Part shown: piece by piece, positions 19,323 to 33,499 of the stretch | How positions within the stretch are numbered: position 1 is the first letter of the stretch | Layout: the number at the start of each line of letters is the position of its first letter | Assembly (NCBI RefSeq): GCF_000686025.1 | Contig: NZ_JMLQ01000009.1 | Span: 1 to 64,000 of the forward strand | DNA: 64,000 nucleotides | Source of the DNA: Rhodococcus sp. UNC23MFCrub1.1 | GTDB lineage: Bacteria; Actinomycetota; Actinomycetes; Mycobacteriales; Mycobacteriaceae | Direction of reading: 5' to 3' | Translations under genes and position numbers: made by a program | Notes under the pieces: generated by a model | Database searches by the model: none | Told to the model about the DNA's origin: nothing | The model's input: the letters and a program-made list of their open reading frames with translations, nothing else

Positions 19323-19708
19323 GCTGCTTCTCCGGCCGGTGCGTTGATGTCGGCAGGCAGTGCCGCCTTGGCGATCTCGACGAGTGCGGTGAACGCCGCA
19401 GCGTCGGAGACCGCGAGCTCGGCGAGGATCTTGCGGTCGACCTCGACCTCGGCGATCTTCAGACCCTGCACGAAACGGTTGTACGTGATGTCGTTCGCCC
19501 GAGCTGCCGCGTTGATACGCGTGATCCACAGCTTGCGGAAGTCACCCTTGCGAGCGCGGCGATCGCGGTACGCGTAGGTGAGCGAGTGGAGCTGCTGCTC
19601 CTTCGCCTTGGTGTAGAGACGCGAACGCTGCCCGCGGTATCCGCTGGACGCCTCGAGAATCGAACGACGCTTCTTCTGGGCGTTGACCGCCCTTTTCACG
19701 CGTGCCAC
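19319..19708 (-). CDS. rplT: 50S ribosomal protein L20
   Basis: Binds 23S rRNA early in 50S assembly. The 129-aa basic protein shows the conserved [15 protein letters not shown] start and [12 protein letters not shown]. It is third in infC-rpmI-rplT, and its stop overlaps the CTG start of the methyltransferase gene. Confidence 0.98.
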   Translation of the reverse strand: MARVKRAVNAQKKRRSILEASSGYRGQRSRLYTKAKEQQLHSLTYAYRDRRARKGDFRKLWITRINAAARANDITYNRFVQGLKIAEVEVDRKILAELAVSDAAAFTALVEIAKAALPADINAPAGEAA

Positions 19709-19755
19709 TGGTGAATCCTGTCGTAGAGGGGCCTAGGGCCCGGGTGGGAAAGAGA

Positions 19756-19950
19756 TCAGAGACCGAGAAGCCGCTTGACGCGGGGAACGTCGTTGGGGCT
19801 GACGACGGCCTTGCCGTCGAGGCGACGCGTCACGCGCGAGGACTTGTGCTCGAGCAGGTGGCGGCGGCCGGCCTTCTGGCGCAGGATCTTTCCGCTACCG
19901 GACACCTTGAATCGCTTCGCGGTGCCGCTGTGAGTCTTCGACTTGGGCAT
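19756..19950 (-). CDS. rpmI: 50S ribosomal protein L35
   Basis: Small basic 64-aa protein with the L35 pattern [20 protein letters not shown] and [14 protein letters not shown]. It sits between infC and rplT, the usual order. Confidence 0.98.
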   Translation of the reverse strand: MPKSKTHSGTAKRFKVSGSGKILRQKAGRRHLLEHKSSRVTRRLDGKAVVSPNDVPRVKRLLGL

Positions 19951-20000
19951 GAGTCCTCAGTTCTGTTACTTCGGTCGGTGGTGCTGGTGGATCCGAGCGC

Positions 20001-20678
<678 letters not shown>

Positions 20679-20827
20679 GGGGCCTCCTCGGTAGTGCGGT
20701 GACGGATGGTGGTGCTCGACCCGATGCGGTGCGCCGTCGTACGCGCTCCACACCGGCGCTCGTGCTCTCCGTCTGCCTCGACACCGTGGCCACCCGATTT
20801 GTTCCCGCGGGAACCTTCCGAACGACG

Positions 20828-20868
20828 AAAACCCCGTCGCTCACGATCGAGATCGCGAGCAGCGGGGT
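20828..20868 (-). promoter_or_regulatory. terminator-like hairpin in the infC leader (candidate attenuator)
   Basis: On the minus strand an 18-bp stem with one mismatch and two G-U pairs (arms 20868-20851 and 20848-20831, 2-nt apparent loop) is followed by TTTT and TCG. It is about 150 nt upstream of the infC ATC start. No plus-strand gene ends here, so it is best read as a leader terminator for infC-rpmI-rplT. A perfect 14-nt palindrome (20801-20814) follows it. The remainder of 20679-21179 shows no gene; I could not place the promoter with confidence. Confidence 0.6.
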
Positions 20869-21179
20869 CCGGTACCGACCGGTCGACGGATGTCACCATC
20901 CGCGGGCCACCTCGTCTCGTCGACGAAGCGCACCACTTCCCGATGTGGCTGGGAAGGACCGGAACCACTGCCCGGCGAACCGTGCGGTGGTGGGAGTCGG
21001 ACTCCACTTGCTGCCTCCGGGTTCCGCATCCGTGCCCGGCACTTGCGCGCCGACACGGACACACCTGAAGGCGGTCGTGGAAAGAAGAATAACACCAGGT
21101 GCCCTCGCGGACCGAATCCGTCCGGTCACGCACCGGGCGGGGACGTCGGTGTCGGCGCATCGTGGCATCGTCTGATGTC

Positions 21180-21572
21180 ATGACGACCCCCGATGATGCC
21201 GTTCAGGCCGGTGCTCCACAGGTGGAGGGCGATGCGCCGCAGCTCGAGCCGGACGTGCGTGAACTGGCCGACGTCCCTGCGATCGAGGTCATCAGCCGCG
21301 CCGCGGTGATGCTCATGAGCTCCGCCGCCGAGAAGCTGGGACTCTCCGACGCGGATCCGTCCGACAGCCCCCACCTCGACCTCGACGAGGCGAGACGCGT
21401 GATCACCGCACTCGCCGGACTGGTCACGGCCTCCGTGGAGTACCTGGGGCCGCACGCCGGCCCCATCCGCGAAGGGCTGCAGGCACTGCAGAAGGCGTTC
21501 CGCGAGCAGTCGGCGCACCCGGACGCGCCCGGCGCCGGGCCCGGCGAGAAGTACACCGGGCCCGTCCACTGA
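21180..21572 (+). CDS. DUF1844 family protein
   Basis: A 130-aa protein of unknown function. Its core (about 40-112) has the DUF1844 pattern: [19 protein letters not shown], then [19 protein letters not shown] and a helix. The N-terminus is acidic and probably disordered. The start is ATG 21180; there is no Shine-Dalgarno sequence, so it may be leaderless, though I see no convincing -10 box. It is divergent from infC and convergent with uvrA (19-nt gap). Confidence 0.8.
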   Translation: MTTPDDAVQAGAPQVEGDAPQLEPDVRELADVPAIEVISRAAVMLMSSAAEKLGLSDADPSDSPHLDLDEARRVITALAGLVTASVEYLGPHAGPIREGLQALQKAFREQSAHPDAPGAGPGEKYTGPVH

Positions 21573-21591
21573 CCGTCACGCGACGGCCCGG

Positions 21592-24510
<2,919 letters not shown>

Positions 24511-24603
24511 GGTTGTCCTCTCCTTCGTCACGGCCCACGGCCGTGCAACGTGCTGCGTCGACTCTCTCGTCGACCGCGTGAACTGCCCACTCTTCGTCGG
24601 ACA

Positions 24604-24623
24604 TGTCGTGTTCGGACACGACA
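24604..24623. repeat. perfect inverted repeat in the uvrA leader
   Basis: TGTCGTGT, TCGG, ACACGACA: an 8-bp perfect stem with a 4-nt loop between uvrA and the divergent metallo-beta-lactamase gene. It begins just after the predicted uvrA transcription start, so it would form a 5' UTR hairpin or serve as an operator. It does not match the mycobacterial LexA box. Confidence 0.6.
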
Positions 24624-24633
24624 GGCTTCGACG

Positions 24634-24656
24634 ACCATATGCCCGAGGTCCGACAG
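24634..24656 (-). promoter_or_regulatory. PafBC/RecA-NDp-type promoter of uvrA
   Basis: On the minus strand: CTGTCGGAC (24656-24648), 8-nt spacer CTCGGGCA, then TATGGT (24639-24634). This fits the published consensus tTGTCRgtg-N8-TAnnnT of the RecA/LexA-independent DNA-damage promoters of mycobacteria. Transcription would begin near 24627, about 117 nt before the GTG. Confidence 0.75.
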
Positions 24657-24720
24657 ACTCGACCGGCCGACGGGCTCCGCGCCCGGCTCACGACCGGTCG
24701 TCGTGGGTAATCTCACGCTC

Positions 24721-25410
24721 ATGACCGAGAATGCACCGACGATCTCCGACGACTACACCGGCGAGGTGTCCGTGGGGACGGGCTCGCAGCGCCGGACCCT
24801 GTCGCACGCCACGATCGTGAAGACCTCGGTGGGCCCGATGGACAACAACGCCTACCTCGTCATCTGTTCCCGGACGGGCCGATCGCTGCTCGTCGACGCC
24901 GCGAACGACGCTCCGACGCTGCGCGCCGTCGTCGACCACGTGGCACCCGAGGTCTCGCTGATCGTCACGACGCACCAGCACTTCGACCACTGGCAGGCAC
25001 TCGAGGACGTCGCATCGGCGACGGGCGCCCCGTCGGCGGCACATCCGCTCGATGCGGAACCGCTCCCCGTCGCCCCCACCCGCCTGCTCGACGACGGCGA
25101 CTCCGTGCAGGTCGGCGACGTCACCCTCAACGTGATCCACCTCCGCGGCCACACTCCCGGGTCGATCGCGCTGGCGCTCACGGACCCCGAGAGCGGCGTC
25201 GTGCACCTGTTCACCGGCGACTCGCTCTTCCCCGGCGGCGTCGGCAAGACCGACGGAGAGGCGAATTTCGTGTCGCTGCTGGACGACGTGGAATCGCGGA
25301 TCTTCGGTCGCTACGACGATCGAACGGTCGTGTACCCGGGCCACGGCAAGGACACGACGCTGGGCTCGGAACGTCCTCACCTTCACGAATGGCGGACCCG
25401 CGGCTGGTGA
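24721..25410 (+). CDS. metallo-beta-lactamase-fold hydrolase (glyoxalase II-like)
   Basis: A 229-aa zinc hydrolase. The metal motif is THQHFDHW (HxHxDH), with further ligands in HLRGHTPGS, FTGDSLFPGG and VYPGHGKDT, all in family order. It resembles hydroxyacylglutathione-hydrolase-like proteins; the substrate is unknown. It is divergent from uvrA as in M. tuberculosis Rv1637c/Rv1638. The ATG at 24721 has no Shine-Dalgarno sequence but TAATCT ends 7 nt upstream (24708-24713), suggesting a leaderless mRNA. Confidence 0.9.
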   Translation: MTENAPTISDDYTGEVSVGTGSQRRTLSHATIVKTSVGPMDNNAYLVICSRTGRSLLVDAANDAPTLRAVVDHVAPEVSLIVTTHQHFDHWQALEDVASATGAPSAAHPLDAEPLPVAPTRLLDDGDSVQVGDVTLNVIHLRGHTPGSIALALTDPESGVVHLFTGDSLFPGGVGKTDGEANFVSLLDDVESRIFGRYDDRTVVYPGHGKDTTLGSERPHLHEWRTRGW

Positions 25411-25573
25411 TCCGTCACCACGATCCGGTCCCCCGCCCGCCCCGCGATTCAATCGCCGGGGCGGGGGGTATGGATACAGTTCGAGAGCGTCACATGCATG
25501 TCATGGGCGTGAACAACCGCACTCGTGCAGCCAGAGCAGTCCCCCACACCACAGCCGCAACGCAGGAGGCTCA

Positions 25574-26596
25574 GTGATTGTCCGCCGGATCGCCCGACCG
25601 ATGCTCGCATCCATCTTCATCGCAGGAGGCGTGGATGCGCTGCGCAACCCCGCCGGAAGGGCTCAGGCCGCGAAGCCTCTGATCGAGAAGAGCCAGGACG
25701 CCCTTCCCGACGAGGTGACGCAGAACGTTCCCTCCGACCCCGAGACGCTGGTCAAGATCAACGCGGCGGTGCAGATCGGCGGCGGATTCCTTCTCGCGAC
25801 CGGTCGGGCGCCGCGCCTCGCGTCCACCGTGCTCGCGGGCAGCCTCGTCCCGACGACCCTCGCGGGTCACTCCTTCTGGAACGAGACGGACCCGCAGGCG
25901 AAGGCGCTGCAGCGCACCCAGTTCATCAAGAACGTCAGCCTCCTCGGCGGCCTGCTCATCGCCGCCGTCGACACCGAGGGCAAGCCGTCCGTCGCCTGGC
26001 GCGGTCGCAAGGCGGCCAAGTCGGCCAAGGTCGCCGTCGCCGGCGCCCTCCCGCTGGTGTCCTCCTCGGACAGCTCCGAGACGCTCGCCCACGCCGGCGA
26101 GCGCGCCAAGGAGCTCGCGGGCGTCGCCGCCGAGCGCGCACAGCCGCTAGTCGAGATCGCTTCGCAGCGTGGCGCCGAGCTGGCGGACGTCGCCCAGGAT
26201 CGCGGCGGCAAGCTCGCCGAGCTGGCGAAGGAGCGCAGTGCCAAGTGGGCCGATCTGGCCGCTGCACGCGCATCCGAGTTCGCCGACGTCGCCCAGGATC
26301 GCGGCAGCAAGTACGCCGAGATAGCCGCGTCCCGCGGTGCCGAGCTGGCCGAGAAGGCCAAGGCCGACGGCAGCGATCTGGCGGAGAAGTACGGCAAGAA
26401 GGCCCGCAAGCAGGCCAAGAAGTCCGGCAAGGACGCGCGCAAGCAGTTCGACGCAGCGCGCAAGGAGTACAAGAAGCAGTACAAGTCCACCAGCAAGGAC
26501 GCACAGAAGCAGCTGCAGTCGTCGCTCAAGGACGCCGAGAAGCGCGCCAAGGTGGCACGGGCCCGCGTCGAGGGCACGGTGCACCAGTACCTCTGA
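25574..26596 (+). CDS. DoxX-family membrane protein with 11-residue repeats and Lys-rich tail
   Basis: A 340-aa protein in three parts. Residues 1-135 are a DoxX-like membrane domain with about four hydrophobic helices (MLASIFIAGGVDALRNP; NVSLLGGLLIAA). Residues 178-276 are nine tandem 11-residue repeats of the type GAELADVAQDR, predicted to form a long amphipathic helix like those of LEA proteins or apolipoproteins. Residues 277-332 are rich in Lys, Arg and Ala, like histone H1 tails or the heparin-binding tail of mycobacterial HBHA. GTG start at 25574 with AGGAGG 4 nt upstream. DoxX proteins are usually much shorter. The function of the combination is unknown; binding to lipid, nucleic acid or cell wall is possible. 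Confidence 0.85.
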   Translation: MIVRRIARPMLASIFIAGGVDALRNPAGRAQAAKPLIEKSQDALPDEVTQNVPSDPETLVKINAAVQIGGGFLLATGRAPRLASTVLAGSLVPTTLAGHSFWNETDPQAKALQRTQFIKNVSLLGGLLIAAVDTEGKPSVAWRGRKAAKSAKVAVAGALPLVSSSDSSETLAHAGERAKELAGVAAERAQPLVEIASQRGAELADVAQDRGGKLAELAKERSAKWADLAAARASEFADVAQDRGSKYAEIAASRGAELAEKAKADGSDLAEKYGKKARKQAKKSGKDARKQFDAARKEYKKQYKSTSKDAQKQLQSSLKDAEKRAKVARARVEGTVHQYL

Positions 26597-26612
26597 CCTT
26601 TTCCCACAGCAC

Positions 26613-26650
26613 ACGGCCGGTGTTCCCGAGAGATCGGGGGCACCGGCCGT
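26613..26650 (+). terminator. terminator hairpin after the DoxX gene
   Basis: ACGGCCGGTG pairs with CACCGGCCGT (26613-26622 and 26641-26650), with an inner CCCGA/TCGGG stem. It begins 16 nt after the stop codon. There is no long U tract, which is usual in high-GC actinobacteria. Confidence 0.75.
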
Positions 26651-26750
26651 TGCCGTCGGGAGCCCGTAGACTTTTCTGGCGCTTCCGTGCGCCGACGAGA
26701 GGTGCACGACCACCCTCGACACCCCGCCCCACTCGCGTTCAGGAGACCAT

Positions 26751-29036
26751 GTGCCGGATCAGGGCACCCCGACAGATCTGCACGACGCCGACCTCGATCA
26801 GGAACAACAGCGCGTCACCCTGCTCTACGACCGCCTCGACGCTCTGCGGACCTATGCACGGTCCCGGCTGAGCGCCGTCCTGCTCCAGACGGGCGGGACA
26901 CCGCAGGCGCGCAGCGAACGCGAGTCCTACTCGGCTCTGTACAACGACGACATCGCGAAGTACGACGCGTCCGAGAACGGTCTGTGCTTCGGCCGGATCG
27001 ACGTCGAGGACGACGCGCCGCGCTACATCGGCCGTGTCGGCATCCTCGACGAGGACGACGACTACCAGTCGTTGCTCTACGACTGGCGCGCCCCGCTGGC
27101 CCGCCCGTTCTACCTGGCCACGCCCGCCGCCCCCGAGGGCGTCGTACGCCGTCGCCACATCCGGACGCGCAGTCGTCGCGTCACCGGGGTGGCGGACGAG
27201 TACCTGGACCTGCGGACGGCGCAGGACGCCGGCGTCGCCACCGGGTCGGACGGTGTGGCCGGAGAGAGCGCTCTGCTGTCCGCGCTCAACGCCGCGCGCA
27301 CGGGACAGATGAACGACATCGTCGAGACGATCCAGCGCGAGCAGGACGACATCATCCGGTCCACGCATCGCAGCGTCCTGGTGGTGCAGGGTGGTCCCGG
27401 TACCGGCAAGACGGCGGTGGCCCTGCACCGCGCCGCCTACCTGCTGTACACGTACCGCAAGCAGCTGGACAAGAGCGGCGTGCTGATCATCGGACCGAAC
27501 AGCACCTTCCTCGACTACATCGGCCAGGTGCTGCCCTCCCTGGGCGAGACGGGCGTGCTGCTGTCGACCATCGGGGATCTGTACCCGGGTGTCGACGCGA
27601 GCCGTGAGGACACCGCGCGCGCAGCGGAACTCAAGGGGTCCCTCGACGTCGTCGACGTCCTGATCGCCGCCGTACGCGACCGTCAGGAACTTCCGTCGGA
27701 GCCGGTGTCCGTCGATTTCGACACCTACACACTGCGGATCGACCGCAAGATGGTCACGCGCGCACGCGGACGGGCGCGGTCCTCGCGTCGACCCCACAAC
27801 CTCGCGCGACCGATCTTCGTGTCCACCATGATCGATCTGCTCGCCGACCAGTTCGCCGCCATCGTGGGCGGTGACGTGCTGGACGGGTCGAATCTGCTGA
27901 GCCGTGACGACATCGCCGACATCCGCGACGAGATGCGGGAGAGCCCCGAACTGATGGGCGCGATCGGCGCTCTGTGGCCCGAGCTGTCCGCCCAGGACGT
28001 TCTCGCCGGGCTACTGGCCTCGCCCGAACGGCTGCGGGTGGCCGCACCGGGATGGGCCCCCGTGGACCGCGCCGCCCTCGAGCGGTCGGACGACGGGCGC
28101 TTCAGCGGTGCCGACGCTCCCCTGCTGGACGAGCTCGCGGAGCTGCTGGGTATCGACGACGCCGCGGAACGCGAACGGGAACAGCGTCGCTGGCGCGCCC
28201 AGATCGAGGACGCCCAGGGCGCCCTCGACATCCTGACCGGATCGGCACCGCAGGATCTCGAGGACGAACTCGATCCGGAGATCCTCATGGCGTACGACCT
28301 CATCGACGCCGACAGACTCGCCCAGCGTCAGGGGCACGGACGCCGGTTGACGGCGGCCGAACGCGCGGCCGGCGACCGCACGTGGACCTACGGCCACGTC
28401 ATCGTCGACGAGGCGCAGGAACTCTCGCAGATGGCGTGGCGGATGGTCATGCGCCGCATACCCAATCGATGGATGACCCTCGTGGGCGACGTGGCCCAGA
28501 CGGGCGACACGGCGGGTGCCTCGTCCTGGCAGGACGTCCTGGGCCCCTATGTGGCGCAACGGTGGAAGCTGACCGAGCTCACCGTGAACTACCGCACCCC
28601 CGCGGCGATCATGGAGATCGCTCGGCGAGTTCTCTCGACGCTCGACCCGGCCGCATCGATCCCGCGGTCGGTGCGGGACAACGGTGAGACGCCGTGGGCG
28701 CATCGAGTCACGGAGGACGATCTGGTGTCGGCGGTCGAACGCCACGTCGCCGCGCATCCGCGCCCGGGGATGTCGGCGGTGCTGGCACCCGCGGACATCG
28801 CCGCGCGGCTCGCACATCTGGGGGCCGACGACGTCCGGGTGTGCACGGTGCGCGACGCGAAGGGACTCGAGTTCGACTCGGTGCTCATCGTGGAACCCGC
28901 ACGGATCGTGGACGACTCGGCCCGCGGCCTGAACGATTTGTACGTCGCGCTCACGCGCGCGACACAGCGGCTGGGAATCGTCCACACATCGCCGCTACCG
29001 AACGTGATGGGACCCATCGCCCCCGTGACGCAGTGA
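26751..29036 (+). CDS. HelD/HelR-type helicase-like RNA polymerase recycling factor
   Basis: A 761-aa SF1 ATPase of the HelD family. Walker A GGPGTGKTA lies at about 214-222 and is preceded by the family-specific QREQDDIIRSTHRSVLVVQ; VIVDEAQEL is motif II; GDVAQTGDTAG is motif III; the C-terminal motifs are VRDAKGLEFDSVLIVEP and LYVALTRATQRLGI. HelD proteins pull RNA polymerase off DNA, and actinobacterial HelR members help tolerate rifampicin. The N-terminal helical arm (15-75) fits secondary-channel insertion. GTG start at 26751 with AGGAG 5 nt upstream. I did not find the rifamycin-associated element reported upstream of some helR genes. A promoter-like TTGCCGTCG-N8-TAGACT is at 26650-26672. 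Confidence 0.9.
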   Translation: MPDQGTPTDLHDADLDQEQQRVTLLYDRLDALRTYARSRLSAVLLQTGGTPQARSERESYSALYNDDIAKYDASENGLCFGRIDVEDDAPRYIGRVGILDEDDDYQSLLYDWRAPLARPFYLATPAAPEGVVRRRHIRTRSRRVTGVADEYLDLRTAQDAGVATGSDGVAGESALLSALNAARTGQMNDIVETIQREQDDIIRSTHRSVLVVQGGPGTGKTAVALHRAAYLLYTYRKQLDKSGVLIIGPNSTFLDYIGQVLPSLGETGVLLSTIGDLYPGVDASREDTARAAELKGSLDVVDVLIAAVRDRQELPSEPVSVDFDTYTLRIDRKMVTRARGRARSSRRPHNLARPIFVSTMIDLLADQFAAIVGGDVLDGSNLLSRDDIADIRDEMRESPELMGAIGALWPELSAQDVLAGLLASPERLRVAAPGWAPVDRAALERSDDGRFSGADAPLLDELAELLGIDDAAEREREQRRWRAQIEDAQGALDILTGSAPQDLEDELDPEILMAYDLIDADRLAQRQGHGRRLTAAERAAGDRTWTYGHVIVDEAQELSQMAWRMVMRRIPNRWMTLVGDVAQTGDTAGASSWQDVLGPYVAQRWKLTELTVNYRTPAAIMEIARRVLSTLDPAASIPRSVRDNGETPWAHRVTEDDLVSAVERHVAAHPRPGMSAVLAPADIAARLAHLGADDVRVCTVRDAKGLEFDSVLIVEPARIVDDSARGLNDLYVALTRATQRLGIVHTSPLPNVMGPIAPVTQ

Positions 29037-29074
29037 TGCCGTCACGGCACGAACGGATCGTGCCGTGACGGCAT
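29036..29074. terminator. bidirectional terminator between helD and the stress protein gene
   Basis: A perfect 17-bp stem, arms 29036-29052 and 29058-29074, with loop ACGGA. It starts on the last base of the helD stop codon and ends 18 nt before the convergent universal stress protein gene, so it can serve both. Confidence 0.85.
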
Positions 29075-29092
29075 CCAGCGGTGGTTCGAGCG

Positions 29093-29545
29093 TCAGTGCG
29101 TGGTGTGCACGATCAACACGTCGCAGCGCGCCTTGCGAGCCGCATCGGACGGAACCGAGCCGAGCAGGCGGCCGGTGAGCGAGTTCAGTCCACGGTTCCC
29201 CACCACGAGCAGATCCGCCTTCACCTCGCCGACGAGCTCGAGCAGCGAGTCGACGGGGTTGCCCACCACGGGACGCTCCTCGATCGACGAGGCGCCGGCC
29301 GCCACCGCACGCTCCCGCGCGACACGCAGAATCTCCTGTGTCGGAGCGGATCCCGTGATCTGGTACGCGTCGTCCTTCAGTGCGTCCGCGTCCTGCGAGG
29401 ACGCCTTCGAGTCCGCCGGGTAGTACGCACACGCGATGTAGAGCGTCGCGGCGGAATCGCCCGACAGCGCTGCCGCCTTCTCCACGGCCCGCAGTGACGA
29501 ATCGGAGCCATCGGTTCCGACGACGACGTTGCGGTAAGCGCTCAT
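29093..29545 (-). CDS. universal stress protein (Rv1636-like)
   Basis: A 150-aa UspA-fold protein with nucleotide-binding pattern VVGTDGSDSS at the N-terminus and VVGNRGLNSLTGRLLGSVPS near the C-terminus (G-2x-G-9x-G-S). It closely resembles mycobacterial Rv1636, a cAMP-binding Usp, by sequence pattern and by being near uvrA and uvrB. ATG start at 29545 with GGAGG 6 nt upstream. Confidence 0.93.
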   Translation of the reverse strand: MSAYRNVVVGTDGSDSSLRAVEKAAALSGDSAATLYIACAYYPADSKASSQDADALKDDAYQITGSAPTQEILRVARERAVAAGASSIEERPVVGNPVDSLLELVGEVKADLLVVGNRGLNSLTGRLLGSVPSDAARKARCDVLIVHTTH

Positions 29546-29672
29546 ACATTCCTCCAGTGGTCATGTCCCGACGATCATCGAGTGTCGATTCGAGACATTA
29601 GTCGCAGCGGCGACCGCCCGACGCGGCTTCCGGTCGAAAGCACGTGTCTCTCCCCTCGCATACATTGAAGTA

Positions 29673-32557
<2,885 letters not shown>

Positions 32558-32561
<4 letters not shown>

Positions 32562-33442
32562 GCGCCGACAGTCGACCGACGACCACCACCGCGGCGCATC
32601 CGGACGGCCGGGTCGCGGGGTACACCCCCGCGGGCACGCTGTCGCTACGGACCGAGCTGACGCGGCAGTTCACGCGGCGGAGAACCCAGTTGTCCCTGGG
32701 CTTCCTCGCGTTGCTGCCCGTCATCATGGCCATCGCGTTCACGGTGGGCGGGTCGGACTCCGACACCGCCAGCGGGAGCCTCATCGACCTGGGCACGCAG
32801 AGCGGGGTGAACTTTCTCGTCTTCGCCCTGTTCGTGTCGGTGGGATTCCTGCTGATCGTGGTGGTGGCGCTGTTCTTCGGCGACGCGATCGCCAGCGAGG
32901 CATCGTGGTCGAGTCTGCGCTACCTGCTCGCGGTTCCTGTTCCGCGAGGTCGGCTGCTGCGACAGAAGGCCCTGGTGTCGGCGATCCTGTCGCTCGCCGC
33001 GCTGCTCACGCTCGTGGGGGTGTCGCTGATCCTCGGCAGCGTGCTGTACGGCCTGGGGTCGCTGGTGTCACCCTTCGGCGATGCCCTGTCGTTCGGGCTG
33101 TCGATCGGGAGGCTCGCGATCGGCGTCGTCTTCATCGCGATCAATCTGACGTGGGTGGCCGGGCTGGCACTCGCCCTGTCGGTGTCCACCGACGCGCCCC
33201 TGGGCGCGGTCGGCGGCACGGTGATGGTGTCGATCGTGGCCCAGATCCTCGATCAGATCACGGCACTGGGATCACTGCGCAACCTGTTGCCCGGCCACTA
33301 CTCGACGTCGTGGACGGGCGTGCTGTCACCGACGCTGTCGTGGAACGACCTGCTCGACGGCGCCTTCTCCTCGCTCGCGTACGCCACGATCTTCGGCATC
33401 ATCGCGTGGCGACGATTCGCGACGAAGGACATCACGAGCTGA
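32558..33442 (+). CDS. ABC transporter permease (ABC-2 type)
   Basis: A 294-aa membrane protein with about six hydrophobic segments: two around 48-66 and 88-112, then four between about 150 and 285. It has the ABC-2 export-permease pattern ASEASWSSLRYLLAVPVPRGRLLRQK. The ATG at 32558 overlaps the stop of the fused hydrolase-ATPase (ATGA), so the two form a coupled operon and probably one transporter. Export of a peptide or lipid-like compound is an inference from the ABC-2 type. Confidence 0.87.
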
Positions 33443-33447
33443 CGACG

Positions 33448-33480
33448 AGGCCCGGCACCGTGTCCGTCGGTGCCGGGCCT
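33448..33480. terminator. bidirectional terminator between permease and uvrB
   Basis: Perfect 13-bp stem AGGCCCGGCACCG with its complement at 33468-33480 and a 7-nt loop, followed by TTCTCG on the plus strand. It lies between the convergent permease and uvrB genes. Confidence 0.85.
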
Positions 33481-33499
33481 TCTCGTGTGCGAGGACGGG

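Noticed and set aside
24604..24623. TGTCGTGT palindrome upstream of uvrA as a LexA box
   Set aside because: It lacks the TCGAAC-n4-GTTCGA core of the mycobacterial LexA site.
26597..26750. Rifamycin-associated element upstream of the HelD/HelR gene
   Set aside because: I looked for the reported palindromic element and found only a terminator hairpin and a promoter-like sequence.
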